A DNA stretch of 64,000 bases. It comes from Escarpia spicata. Taxonomy: Eukaryota; Annelida; Polychaeta; Sabellida; Siboglinidae. A program made the translations under genes and the position numbers. Under the pieces are notes generated by a model that did not search any database, was not told where the DNA came from, and saw only the letters and a program-made list of their open reading frames with translations. Numbering within the stretch: position 1 is the stretch's first letter; each line of letters begins with the position of its first letter. This document shows positions 11,085-24,121 of this stretch, in pieces. The DNA lies in the NCBI GenBank assembly GCA_963995525.1, contig CAXEFP010000012.1, positions 124,001 to 188,000 of the forward strand, in the 5' to 3' direction.

Positions 11085-14000
11085 TGGGACATGTTTGTCT
11101 CGTGAGTACTGAATGTACTGCTGCTTTAGACAAGATAAAACATCAAATGGGGATGAGTTTTCACACCTATAACTTACATAATATGTTCTTGTAACTTACG
11201 TGACGGGGATAAAACGGTAACATGCATTCCCATTTGGGGTTAATCTAGTTATGTGTGTAGCTTGATATCAATCTAGCCTTCGTGAAGATTTGTAACATGC
11301 AAAACATCTATTTGGGGTAAGACCACAGTAAGGATCCTTCCGCCGAAAAAAGTGCACTACAAATACCGTTTTGCTGTGATATGCATTAATTTTTTTCGAA
11401 CATTTTGACATGGGACATGTTTGTCTCGTGAATACTGAATGTACTGCTGCTTTAGACAAGATAAAACATCAAATGGGGATGAGTTTTCACACCTATAACT
11501 TACGTAATATGTTCTTGTAACTTACGTGACGGGGATAAAACGGTAACATGCATTCCCATTTGTGATTAATCTAGTTATGTGTGTAGCTTGATATCAATCT
11601 AGCCTTCGTGAAGATTTGTAACATGCATAACATCTATTTGGGGTAAGACCACATTAAAGATCCTTCCGCCGAAAAAAGTGCACTACAAATACCGTTTTGC
11701 TGTGATATGCATTAATTTTTTTCGAACACTTTGATATGGGACATGTTTGTCTCGTGAGTACTGAAGGTACTGCTGCTTTAGACAAGAAAAAACTTCAAAT
11801 GGGGATGAGTTTTCATACCTATAACTTACGTAATATGTTCTTGTAACTTACGTGACGGGGATAAAACGGTAACATGCATTCCCATTTGGGGTTAATCTAG
11901 TTATGTGTGTAGCTTGATATCAATCTAGCCTTCGTGAAGATTTGTAACATGCAAAACATCTATTTGGGGTAAGCCCACATTAAGGATCCTTCCGCCGAAA
12001 AAAGTGCACTACAAATACCGTTTTGCTGTGATATGCATTAATTTTTTTCGAACACTTTGATATGGGACATGTTTGTCTCGTGAGTACTGAAGGTACTGCT
12101 GCTTTAGACAAGAAAAAACTTCAATGGGGATGAGTTTTCACACCTATAACTTACGTAATATGTTCTTGTAACTTACGTGACGGGGATAAAACGGTAACAT
12201 GCATTCCCATTTGGGGTTAATCTAGTTATGTGTGTAGCTTGATATCAATCTAGCCTTCGTGAAGATTTGTAACATGCAAAACATCTATTTGGGGTAAGAC
12301 CACAGTAAGGATCCTTCCGCCGAAAAAAGTGCACTACAAATACCGTTTTGCTGTGATATGCATTAATTTTTTTCGAACATTTTGACATGGGACATGTTTG
12401 TCTCGTGAGTACTGAATGTACTGCTGCTTTAGACAAGATAAAACATCAAATGGGGATGAGTTTTCACACCTATAACTTACGTAATATGTTCTTGTAACTT
12501 ACGTGACGGGGATAAAACTGTAACATGCATTCCCATTTGGGGTTAATCTAGTTATGTGTGTAGCTTGATATCAATCTAGCCTTCGTGAAGATTTGTAACA
12601 TGCAAAACATCTATTTGGGGTAAGACCACATTAAATATCCTTCCGCCGAAAAAAGTGCATTACAAATACCGTTTTGCTGTGATATGCATTAATTTTTTTC
12701 GAACACTTTGATATGGGACATGTTTGTCTCGTGAGTACTGAAGGTACTGCTGCTTTAGACAAGAAAAAACTTCAAATGGGGATAAGTTTTCACACCTATA
12801 ACTTACGTAATATGTTCTTGTAACTTACGTGACGGGGATAAAACGGTAACATGCATTCCCATTTGGGGTTAATCTAGTTATGTGTGTAGCTTGATATCAA
12901 TCTAGCCTTCGTGAAGATTTGTAACATGCAAATCATATATTTGGGATAAGACCACATTAAGGACCCTTCCGCCGAAAAAAGTGCACTACAAATACCGTTT
13001 TGCTGTGATATGCATTAATTTTTTTCGAACACTTTTACATGGGACATGTTTGTCTCGTGAGTACTGAATGTACTGCTGCTTTAGATAAGAAAAAACTTCA
13101 AATGGGGATTAGTTTTCACACCTATAACTTACGTAATATGTTCTTGTAACTTACGTGACGGAGATAGAACGGTAACATGCATTCCCATTTGTGATTAATC
13201 TAGTTATTTGTGTAGCTTGATATCAATCTAGCCTTCGTGAAGATTTGTAACATGCATAACATCTATTTGGGGTAAGACCACATTAAAGATCCTTCCGCCG
13301 AAAAAAGTGCACTACAAATACCGTTTTGCTGTGATATGCATTAATTTTTTTCGAACACTTTGATATGGGACATGTTTGTCTCGTGAGTACTGAAGGTACT
13401 GCTGCTTTAGACAAGAAAAAACTTCAAATGGGGATGAGTTTTCATACCTATAACTTACGTAATATGTTCTTGTAACTTACGTGACGGTGATAAAACGGTA
13501 ACATGTATTCCCATTTGGGGTTAATCTAGTTATGTGTGTAGCTTGATATCAATCTAGCCTTCGTGAAGATTTGTAACATGCAAAACATCTATTTGGGGTA
13601 AGACCACATTAAGGATCCTTCCGCCGAAAAAAGTGCACTACAAATACCGTTTTGCTGTGATATACATTAATTTTTTTCGAACATTTTGATATGGGACATG
13701 TTTGTCTCGTGAGTACTGAATGTACTGCTGCTTTAGACAAGATAAAACCTCAAATGGGGATGAGTTTTCACACCTATAACTTACGTAATATGTTCTTGTA
13801 ACTTACGTGACGGGGATAAAACGGTAACATGCATTCCCATTTGGGGTTAATCTAGTTATGTGTGTAGCTTGATATCAATCTAGCCTTCGTGAAGATTTGT
13901 AACATGCAAAACATCTATTTGGGGTAAGACCACAGTAAGGATCCTTCCGTCGAAAAAAGTGCACTACAAATACCGTTTTGCTGTGATATGCATTAATTGT

Positions 14001-16949
14001 TTTCGAACATTTTGACATGGGACATGTTTGTCTCGTGAGTACTGAATGTACTGCTGCTTTAGACAAGATAAAACATCAAATGGGGATGAGTTTTCACACC
14101 TATAACTTACGTAATATGTTCTTGTAACATACGTGACGGGGATAAAACGGTAACATGCATTCCCATTTGGGGTTAATCTAGTTATGTGTGTAGCTTGATA
14201 TCAATCTAGCCTTCGTGAAGATTTGTAACATGCAAAACATCTATTTGGGGTAAGACCACATTAAAGATCCTTCCGCCGAAAAAAGTGCACTACAAATACC
14301 GTTTTGCTGTGATATGCATTAATTTTTTTCGAACACTTTGATATGGGACATGTTTGTCTCGTGAGTACTGAAGGTACTGCTGCTTTAGACAAGAAAAAAC
14401 TTCAAATGGGGATGAGTTTTCATACCTATAACTTACGTAATATGTTCTTGTAACTTACGTGACGGGGATAAAACGGTAACATGCATTCCCATTTGGGGTT
14501 AATCTAGTTATGTGTGTAGCTTGATATCAATCTAGCCTTCGTGAAGATTTGTAACATGCAAAACATCTATTTGGGGTAAGACCACATTAAGGATCCTTCC
14601 GCCGAAAAAAGTGCACTACAAATACCGTTTTGCTGTGATATGCATTAATTTGTTTCGAACATTTTGACATGGGACATGTTTGTCTCGTGAGTACTGAATG
14701 TACTGCTGCTTTAGATAAGAAAAAACTTCAAATAGGATTAGTTTTCACACCTATAACTTACGTAATATGTTCTTGTAACTTACGAGACGGAGATAGAACG
14801 GTAACATGCATTCCCATTTGTGATTAATCTAGTTATGTGTGTAGCTTGATATCAATCTAGCCTTCGTGAAGATTTGTAACATGCATAACATCTATTTGGG
14901 GTAAGACCACATTAAAGATCCTTCCGCCGAAAAAAGTGCACTACAAATACCGTTTTGCTGTGATATGCATTAATTTTTTTCGAACACTTTGATATGGGAC
15001 ATGTTTGTCTCGTGAGTACTGAAGGTACTGCTGCTTTAGACAAGAAAAAACTTCAAATGGGGATGAGTTTTCATACCTATAACTTACGTAATATGTTCTT
15101 GTAACTTACGTGACGGGGATAAAACGGTAACATGCATTCCCATTTGGGGTTAATCTAGTTATGTGTGTAGCTTGATATCAATCTAGCATTCGTGAAGATT
15201 TGTAACATGCAAAACATCTATTTGGGGTAAGCCCACATTAAGGATCCTTCCGCCGAAAAAAGTGCACTACAAATACCGTTTTGCTGTGATATGCATTAAT
15301 TTTTTTAGAACACTTTGATATGGGACATGTTTGTCTCGTGAGTACTGAAGGTACTGCTGCTTTAGACAAGAAAAAACTTCAATGGGGATGAGTTTTCACA
15401 CCTATAACTTACGTAATATGTTCTTGTAACTTACGTGACGGGGATAAAACGGTAACATGCATTCCCATTTGGGGTTAATCTAGTTATGTGTGTAGCTTGA
15501 TATCAATCTAGCCTTCGTGAAGATTTGTAACATGCAAAACATCTATTTGGGGTAAGACCACAGTAAGGATCCTTCCGCCGAAAAAAGTGCACTACAAATA
15601 CCGTTTTGCTGTGATATGCATTAATTTTTTTCGAACATTTTGACATGGGACATGTTTGTCTCGTGAGTACTGAATGTACTGCTGCTTTAGACAAGATAAA
15701 ACATCAAATGGGGATGAGTTTTCACACCTATAACTTACGTAATATGTTCTTGTAACTTACGTGACGGGGATAAAACGGTAACATGCATTCCCATTTGGGG
15801 TTAATCTAGTTATGTGTGTAGCTTGATATCAATCTAGCCTTCGTGAAGATTTGTAACATGCAAATCATCTATTTGGGATAAGACCACATTAAGGATCCTT
15901 CCGCCGAAAAAAGTGCACTACAAATACCGTTTTGCTGTGATATGCATTAATTTTTTTCGAACACTTTGACATGGGACATGTTTGTCTCGTGAGTACTGAA
16001 TGTACTGCTGCTTTAGATGAGAAAAAACTTCAAATGGGGATTAGTTTTCACACCTATAACTTACGTAATATGTTCTTGTAACTTACGTAACGGAGATAGA
16101 ACGGTAACATGCATTCCCATTTGTGATTAATCTAGTTATGTGTGTAGCTTGATATCAATCTAGCCTTCGTGAAGATTTGTAACATGCATAACATCTATTT
16201 GGGGTAAGACCACATTAAAGATCCTTCCGCCGAAAAAAGTGCACTACAAATACCGTTTTGCTGTGATATGCATTAATTTTTTTCGAACACTTTGATATGG
16301 GACATGTTTGTCTCGTGAGTACTGAAGGTACTGCTGCTTTAGACAAGAAAAAACTTCAAATGGGGATGAGTTTTCATACCTATAACTTACGTAATATGTT
16401 CTTGTAACTTACTTGACGGGGATAAAACGGTAACATGTATTCCCATTTGGGGTTAATCTAGTTATGTGTGTAGCTTGATATCAATCTAGCCTTCGTGAAG
16501 ATTTGTAACATGCAAAACATCTATTTGGGGTAAGACCACATTAAGGATCCTTCCGCCGAAAAAAGTGCACTACAAATACCGTTTTGCTGTGATATGCATT
16601 AATTTTTTTCGAACATTTTGACATGGGACATGTTTGTCTCGTGAGTACTGAATGTACTGCTGCTTTAGATAAGAAAAAACTTCAAATGGGGATTAGTTTT
16701 CACACCTATAACTTACGTAATATGTTCTTGTAACTTACGAGACGGAGATAGAACGGTAACATGCATTCCCATTTGTGTTTAATCTAGTTATGTGTGTAGC
16801 TTGATATCAATCTAGCCTTCGTGAAGATTTGTAACATGCATAACATCTATTTGGGGTAAGACCACATTAAAGATCCTTCCGCCGAAAAAAGTGCACTACA
16901 AATACCGTTTTGCTGTGATATGCATTAATTTTTTTCGAACACTTTGATA
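11085..16949. repeat. Irregular segment, 18 monomers, partial 3- and 4-mer echoes
   Basis: No HOR repeats cleanly here. Copies at 11411-12387 and 14670-15645 resemble each other as a three-monomer run (B-right, C with GTAAGCCC, C with the one-base deletion CTTCAATGG). Copies from 15646 to 16623 resemble those from 16950 to 17927, a 4-mer spacing. The copy at 13692 shares AAAACCTC and CCGTCG with copy 1. Three 325 bp monomers lie here: 12063, 14670 (AAATAGGATT) and 15321. Confidence 0.8.
11411..11736. repeat. Hybrid monomer, A left and B right
   Basis: The left part carries GACAAGATAAAAC, TTCACACC and ACGGGGATAAAAC (type A). From about 11560 it carries TTTGTGATTAATC, GCATAAC and TTAAAGATCC (type B). 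The switch lies between about 11530 and 11560. This is the signature of an in-register exchange between neighbouring types. Confidence 0.75.
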
Positions 16950-19900
16950 TGGGACATGTTTGTCTCGTGAGTACTGAAGGTACTGCTGCTTTAGACAAGA
17001 AAAAACTTCAAATGGGGATGAGTTTTCACACCTATAACTTACGTAATATGTTCTTGTAACTTACGTGACGGGGATAAAACGGTAACATGCATTCCCATTT
17101 GGGGTTAATCTAGTTATGTGTGTAGCTTGATATCAATCTAGCCTTCGTGAAGATTTGTAACATGCAAATCATCTATTTGGGATAAGACCACATTAAGGAT
17201 CCTTCCGCCGAAAAAAGTGCACTACAAATACCGTTTTGCTGTGATATGCATTAATTTTTTTCGAACACTTTGACATGGGACATGTTTGTCTCGTGAGTAC
17301 TGAATGTACTGCTGCTTTAGATAAGAAAAAACTTCAAATGGGGATTAGTTTTCACACCTATAACTTACGTAATATGTTCTTGTAACTTACGAGACGGAGA
17401 TAGAACGGTAACATGCATTCCCATTTGTGATTAATCTAGTTATGTGTGTAGCTTGATATCAATCTAGCCTTCGTGAAGAGTTGTAACATGCATAACATCT
17501 ATTTGGGGTAAGACCACATTAAAGATCCTTCCGCCGAAAAAAGTGCACTACAAATACCGTTTTGCTGTGATATGCATTAATTTTTTTCGAACACTTTGAT
17601 ATGGGACATGTTTTTCTCGTGAGTACTGAAGGTACTGCTGCTTTAGACAAGAAAAAACTTCAAATGGGGATGAGTTTTCATACCTATAACTTACGTAATA
17701 TGTTCTTGTAACTTACTTGACGGGGATAAAACGGTAACATGTATTCCCATTTGGGGTTAATCTAGTTATGTGTGTAGCTTGATATCAATCTAGCCTTCGT
17801 GAAGATTTGTAACATGCAAAACATCTATTTGGGGTAAGACCACAGTAAGGATCCTTCCGCCGAAAAAAGTGCACTACAAATACCGTTTTGCTGTGATATG
17901 CATTAATTTTTTTCGAACATTTTGACATGGGACATGTTTGTCTCGTGAATACTGAATGTACTGCTGCTTTAGACAAGATAAAACATCAAATGGGGATGAG
18001 TTTTCACACCTATAACTTACGTAATATGTTCTTGTAACTTACGTGACGGGGATAAAACGGTAACATGCATTCCCATTTGGGGTTAATCTAGTTATGTGTG
18101 TAGCTTGATATCAATCTAGCCTTCGTGAAGATTTGTAACATGCAAAACATCTATTTGGGGTAAGACCACATTAAAGATCCTTCCGCCGAAAAAAGTGCAC
18201 TACAAATACCGTTTTGCTGTGATATGCATTAATTTTTTTCGAACACTTTGATATGGGACATGTTTGTCTCGTGAGTACTGAAGGTACTGCTGCTTTAGAC
18301 AAGAAAAAACTTCAAATGGGGATGAGTTTTCATACCTATAACTTACGTAATATGTTCTTGTAACTTACGTGACGGGGATAAAACGGTAACATGTATTCCC
18401 ATTTGGGGTTAATCTAGTTATATGTGTAGCTTGATATCAATCTAGCCTTCGTGAAGATTTGTAACATGCAAAACATATATTTGGGGTAAGACCACATTAA
18501 GGATCCTTCCGCCGAAAAAAGTGCACTACAAATACCGTGTTGCTGTGATATGCATTAATTTTTTTCGAACATTTTGACATGGGACATGTTTGTCTCGTGA
18601 GTACTGAATGTACTGCTGCTTTAGACAAGATAAAACATCAAATGGGGATGAGTTTTCACACCTATAACTTACGTAATATGTTCTTGTAACTTACGTGACG
18701 GGGATAAAACGGTAACATGCATTCCCATTTGGGGTTAATCTAGTTATGTGTGTAGCTTGATATCAATCTAGCCTTCGTGAAGATTTGTAACATGCAAAAC
18801 ATCTATTTGGGGTAAGACCACAGTAAGGATCCTTCCGCCGAAAAAAGTGCACTACAAATACCGTTTTGCTGTGATATGCATTAATTTTTTTCGAACATTT
18901 TGACATGGGACATGTTTGTCTCGTGAGTACTGAATGTACTGCTGCTTTAGACAAGATAAAACATCAAATGGGGATGAGTTTTCACACCTATAACTTACGT
19001 AATATGTTCTTGTAACTTACGTGACGGGGATAAAACGGTAACATGCATTCCCATTTGGGGTTAATCTAGTTATGTGTGTAGCTTGATATCAATCTAGCCT
19101 TCGTGAAGATTTGTAACATGCAAAACATATATTTGGGGTAAGACCACATTAAGGATCCTTCCGCCGAAAAAAGAGCACTACAAATACCGTTTTGCTGTGA
19201 TATGCATTAATTTGTTTCGAACATTTTGACATGGGACATGTTTGTCTCGTGAGTACTGAATGTACTGCTGCTTTAGACAAGATAAAACATCAAATGGGGA
19301 TGAGTTTTCACACCTATAACTTACGTAATATGTTCTTGTAACTTACGTGACGGGGATAAAACGGTAACATGCATTCCCATTTGGGGTTAATCTAGTTATG
19401 TGTGTAGCTTGATATCAATCTAGCCTTCGTGAAGATTTGTAACATGCAAAACATCTATTTGGGGTAAGACCACAGTAAGGATCCTTCCGCCGAAAAAAGT
19501 GCACTACAAATACCGTTTTGCTGTGATATGCATTAATTTTTTTTGAACATTTTGACATGGGACATGTTTGTCTCGTGAGTACTGAATGTACTGCTGCTTT
19601 AGACAAGATAAAACATCAAATGGGGATGAGTTTTCACACCTATAACTTACGTAATATGTTCTTGTAACTTACGTGACGGGGATAAAACGGTAACATGCAT
19701 TCCCATTTGGGGTTAATCTAGTTATGTGTGTAGCTTGATATCAATCTAGCCTTCGTGAAGATTTGTAACATGCAAAACATCTATTTGGGGTAAGACCACA
19801 GTAAGGATCCTTCCGCCGAAAAAAGTGCACTACAAATACCGTTTTGCTGTGATATGCATTAATTTTTTTTGAACATTTTGACATGGGACATGTTTGTCTC

Positions 19901-22900
19901 GTGAGTACTGAATGTACTGCTGCTTTAGACAAGATAAAACATCAAATGGGGATGAGTTTTCACACCTATAACTTACGTAATATGTTCTTGTAACTTACGT
20001 GACGGGGATAAAACGGTAACATGCATTCCCATTTGGGGTTAATCTAGTTATGTGTGTAGCTTGATATCAATCTAGCCTTCGTGAAGATGTGTAACATGCA
20101 AAACATCTATTTGGGGTAAGACCACATTAAAGATCCTTCCGCCGAAAAAAGTGCACTACAAATACCGTTTTGCTGTGATATGCATAAATTGTTTTCGAAC
20201 ACTTTGATATGGGACATGTTTGTCTCGTGAGTACTGAAGGTACTGCTGCTTTAGACAAGAAAAAACTTCAAATGGGGATGAGTTTTCATACCTATAACTT
20301 ACGTAATATGTTCTTGTAACTTACGTGACGGGGATAAAACGGTAACATGCATTCCCATTTGGGGTTAATCTAGTTATGTGTGTAGCTTGATATCAATCTA
20401 GCCTTCGTGAAGATTTGTAACATGCAAAACATATATTTGGGGTAAGACCACATTAAGGATCCTTCCGCCGAAAAAAGAGCACTACAAATACCGTTTTGCT
20501 GTGATATGCATTAATTTGTTTCGAACATTTTGACATGGGACATGTTTGTCTCGTGAGTACTGAATGTACTGCTGCTTTAGACAAGATAAAACATCAAATG
20601 GGGATGAGTTTTCACACCTATAACTTACGTAATATGTTCTTGTAACTTACGTGACGGGGATAAAACGGTAACATGCATTCCCATTTGGGGTTAATCTAGT
20701 TATGTGTGTAGCTTGATATCAATCTTGCCTTCGTGAAGATTTGTAACATGCAAAACATCTATTTGGGGTAAGACCACAGTAAGGATCCTTCCGCCGAAAA
20801 AAGTGCACTACAAATACCGTTTTCCTGTGATATGCATTAATTTTTTTCGAACATTTTGACATGGGACATGTTTGTCTCGTGAGTACTGAATGTACTGCTG
20901 CTTTAGACAAGATAAAACATCAAATGGGGAAGAGTTTTCACACCTATAACTTACGTAATATGTTCTTGTAACTTACGTGACGGGGATAAAACGGTAACAT
21001 GCATTCCCATTTGGGGTTAATCTAGTTATGTGTGTAGCTTGATATCAATCTAGCCTTCGTGAAGATTTGTAACATGCAAAACATCTATTTGGGGTAAGAC
21101 CACATTAAAGATCCTTCCGCCGAAAAAAGTGCACTACAAATACCGTTTTGCTGTGATATGCATTAATTTTTTTCGAACACTTTGATATGGGACATGTTTG
21201 TCTCGTGAGTACTGAAGGTACTGCTGCTTTAGACAAGAAAAAACTTCAAATGGGGATGAGTTTTCATACCTATAACTTACGTAATATGTTCTTGTAACTT
21301 ACGTGACGGGGATAAAACGGTAACATGCATTCCCATTTGGGGTTAATCTAGTTATGTGTGTAGCTTGATATCAATCTAGCCTTCGTGAAGATTTGTAACA
21401 TGCAAAACATCTATTTGGGGTAAGACCACATTAAGGATCCTTCCGCCGAAAAAAGAGCACTACAAATACCGTTTTGCTGTGATATGCATTAATTTGTTTC
21501 GAACATTTTGACATGGGACATGTTTGTCTCGTCAGTACTGAATGTACTGCTGCTTTAGATAAGAAAAAACTTCAAATGGGGATTAGTTTTCACACCTATA
21601 ACTTACGTAATATGTTCTTGTAACTTACGAGACGGAGATAGAACGGTAACATGCATTCCCATTTGTGATTAATCTAGTTATGTGTGTAGCTTGATATCAA
21701 TCTAGCCTTCGTGAAGATTTGTAACATGCATAACATCTATTTGGGGTAAGACCACACTAAAGATCCTTCCGCCGAAAAAAGTGCACTACAAATACCGTTT
21801 TGCTGTGATATGCATTAATTTTTTTCGAACACTTTCATATGGGACATGTTTGTCTCGTGAGTACTGAAGGTACTGCTGCTTTAGACAAGAAAAAACTTCA
21901 AATGGGGATGAGTTTTCATACCTATAACTTACGTAATATGTTCTTGTAACTTACGTGACGGGGATAAAACGGTAACATGCATTCCCATTTGGGGTTAATC
22001 TAGTTTTGTGTGTAGCTTGATATCAATCTAGCCTTCGTGAAGATTTGTAACATGCAAAACATCTATTTGGGGTAAGACCACATTAAGGATCCTTCCGCCG
22101 AAAAAAGTGCACTACAAATACCGTTTTGCTGTGATATGCATTAATTTTTTTCGAACATTTTGACATGGGACATGTTTGTCTCGTGAGTACTGAATGTACT
22201 GCTGCTTTAGACAAGATAAAACATCAAATGGGGATGAGTTTTCACACCTATAACTTACGTAATATGTTCTTGTAACTTACGTGACGGGGATAAAACGGTA
22301 ACATGCATTCCCATTTGGGGTTAATCTAGTTATGTGTGTAGCTTGATATCAATCTAGCCTTCGTGAAGATTTGTAACATGCATAACATCTATTTGGGGTA
22401 AGACCACATTAAAGATCCTTCCGCCGAAAAAAGTGCACTACAAATACCGTTTTGCTGTGATATGCATTAATTTTTTTCGAACACTTTGATATGGGACATG
22501 TTTGTCTCGTGAGTACTGAAGGTACTGCTGCTTTAGACAAGAAAAAACTTCAAATGGGGATGAGTTTTCACACCTATAACTTACGTAATATGTTCTTGTA
22601 ACTTACGTGACGGGGATAAAACGGTAACATGCATTCCCATTTGGGGTTAATCTAGTTATGTGTGTAGCTTGATATCAATCTAGCCTTCGTGAAGATTTGT
22701 AACATGCAAATCATCTATTTGGGATAAGACCACATTAAGGATCCTTCCGCCGAAAAAAGTGCACTACAAATACCGTTTTGCTGTGATATGCATTAATTTT
22801 TTTCGAACACTTTGACATGGGACATGTTTGTCTCGTGAGTACTGAATGTACTGCTGCTTTAGATAAGAAAAAACTTCAAATGGGGATTAGTTTTCACACC

Positions 22901-24121
22901 TATAACTTACGTAATATGTTCTTGTAACTTACGTAACGGAGATAGAACGGTAACATGCATTCCCATTTGTGATTAATCTAGTTATGTGTGTAGCTTGATA
23001 TCAATCTAGCCTTCGTGAAGAGTTGTAACATGCATAACATCTATTTGGGGTAAGACCACATTAAAGATCCTTCCGCCGAAAAAAGTGCACTACAAATACC
23101 GTTTTGCTGTGATATGCATTAATTTTTTTCGAACACTTTGATATGGGACATGTTTTTCTCGTGAGTACTGAAGGTACTGCTGCTTTAGACAAGAAAAAAC
23201 TTCAAATGGGGATGAGTTTTCATACCTATAACTTACGTAATATGTTCTTGTAACTTACTTGACGGGGATAAAACGGTAACATGTATTCCCATTTGGGGTT
23301 AATCTAGTTATGTGTGTAGCTTGATATCAATCTAGCCTTCGTGAAGATTTGTAACATGCAAAACATCTATTTGGGGTAAGACCACAGTAAGGATCCTTCC
23401 GCCGAAAAAAGTGCACTACAAATACCGTTTTGCTGTGATATGCATTAATTTTTTTCGAACATTTTGACATGGGACATGTTTGTCTCGTGAATACTGAATG
23501 TACTGCTGCTTTAGACAAGATAAAACATCAAATGGGGATGAGTTTTCACACCTATAACTTACGTAATATGTTCTTGTAACTTACGTGACGGGGATAAAAC
23601 GGTAACATGCATTCCCATTTGGGGTTAATCTAGTTATGTGTGTAGCTTGATATCAATCTAGCCTTCGTGAAGATTTGTAACATGCAAAACATCTATTTGG
23701 GGTAAGACCACATTAAAGATCCTTCCGCCGAAAAAAGTGCACTACAAATACCGTTTTGCTGTGATATGCATTAATTTTTTTCGAACACTTTGATATGGGA
23801 CATGTTTGTCTCGTGAGTACTGAAGGTACTGCTGCTTTAGACAAGAAAAAACTTCAAATGGGGATGAGTTTTCATACCTATAACTTACGTAATATGTTCT
23901 TGTAACTTACGTGACGGGGATAAAACGGTAACATGTATTCCCATTTGGGGTTAATCTAGTTATATGTGTAGCTTGATATCAATCTAGCCTTCGTGAAGAT
24001 TTGTAACATGCAAAACATATATTTGGGGTAAGACCACATTAAGGATCCTTCCGCCGAAAAAAGTGCACTACAAATACCGTGTTGCTGTGATATGCATTAA
24101 TTTTTTTCGAACATTTTGACA
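16950..24121. repeat. 17-mer HOR unit and the start of its second copy
   Basis: Monomers from 16950 and from 22492 correspond at 5542 bp (17 monomers). Shared rare markers include GAAGAGTTG (17474 and 23016), TGTTTTTCTCG, ACTTGACGG, GTGAATACTG, GTTATATGTG and CCGTGTTGCTG. Further right the match continues at 5868 bp (18 monomers): GATGTGTAAC (20088 and 25956), AATCTTGCC, GTTTTCCTG, GGGGAAGAG, GTCAGTACTG and TTTCATATGG. The change from 17 to 18 is explained by the hybrid monomer at 18906 and a one-monomer duplication at 19232/19558. Confidence 0.88.
18906..19231. repeat. Hybrid monomer marking a two-monomer loss
   Basis: The left part is type A (GAATGTAC, GACAAGATAAAAC, TTCACACC). The right part has ACATATATT, AAGAGCAC and TTTGTTTCG, which in the corresponding second copy belong to a type C monomer at 25100. 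The second copy has three monomers (24448, 24774, 25100) where this copy has one, so the hybrid fits a fusion with two monomers removed. The direction, loss here or gain there, is not proven. Confidence 0.7.
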
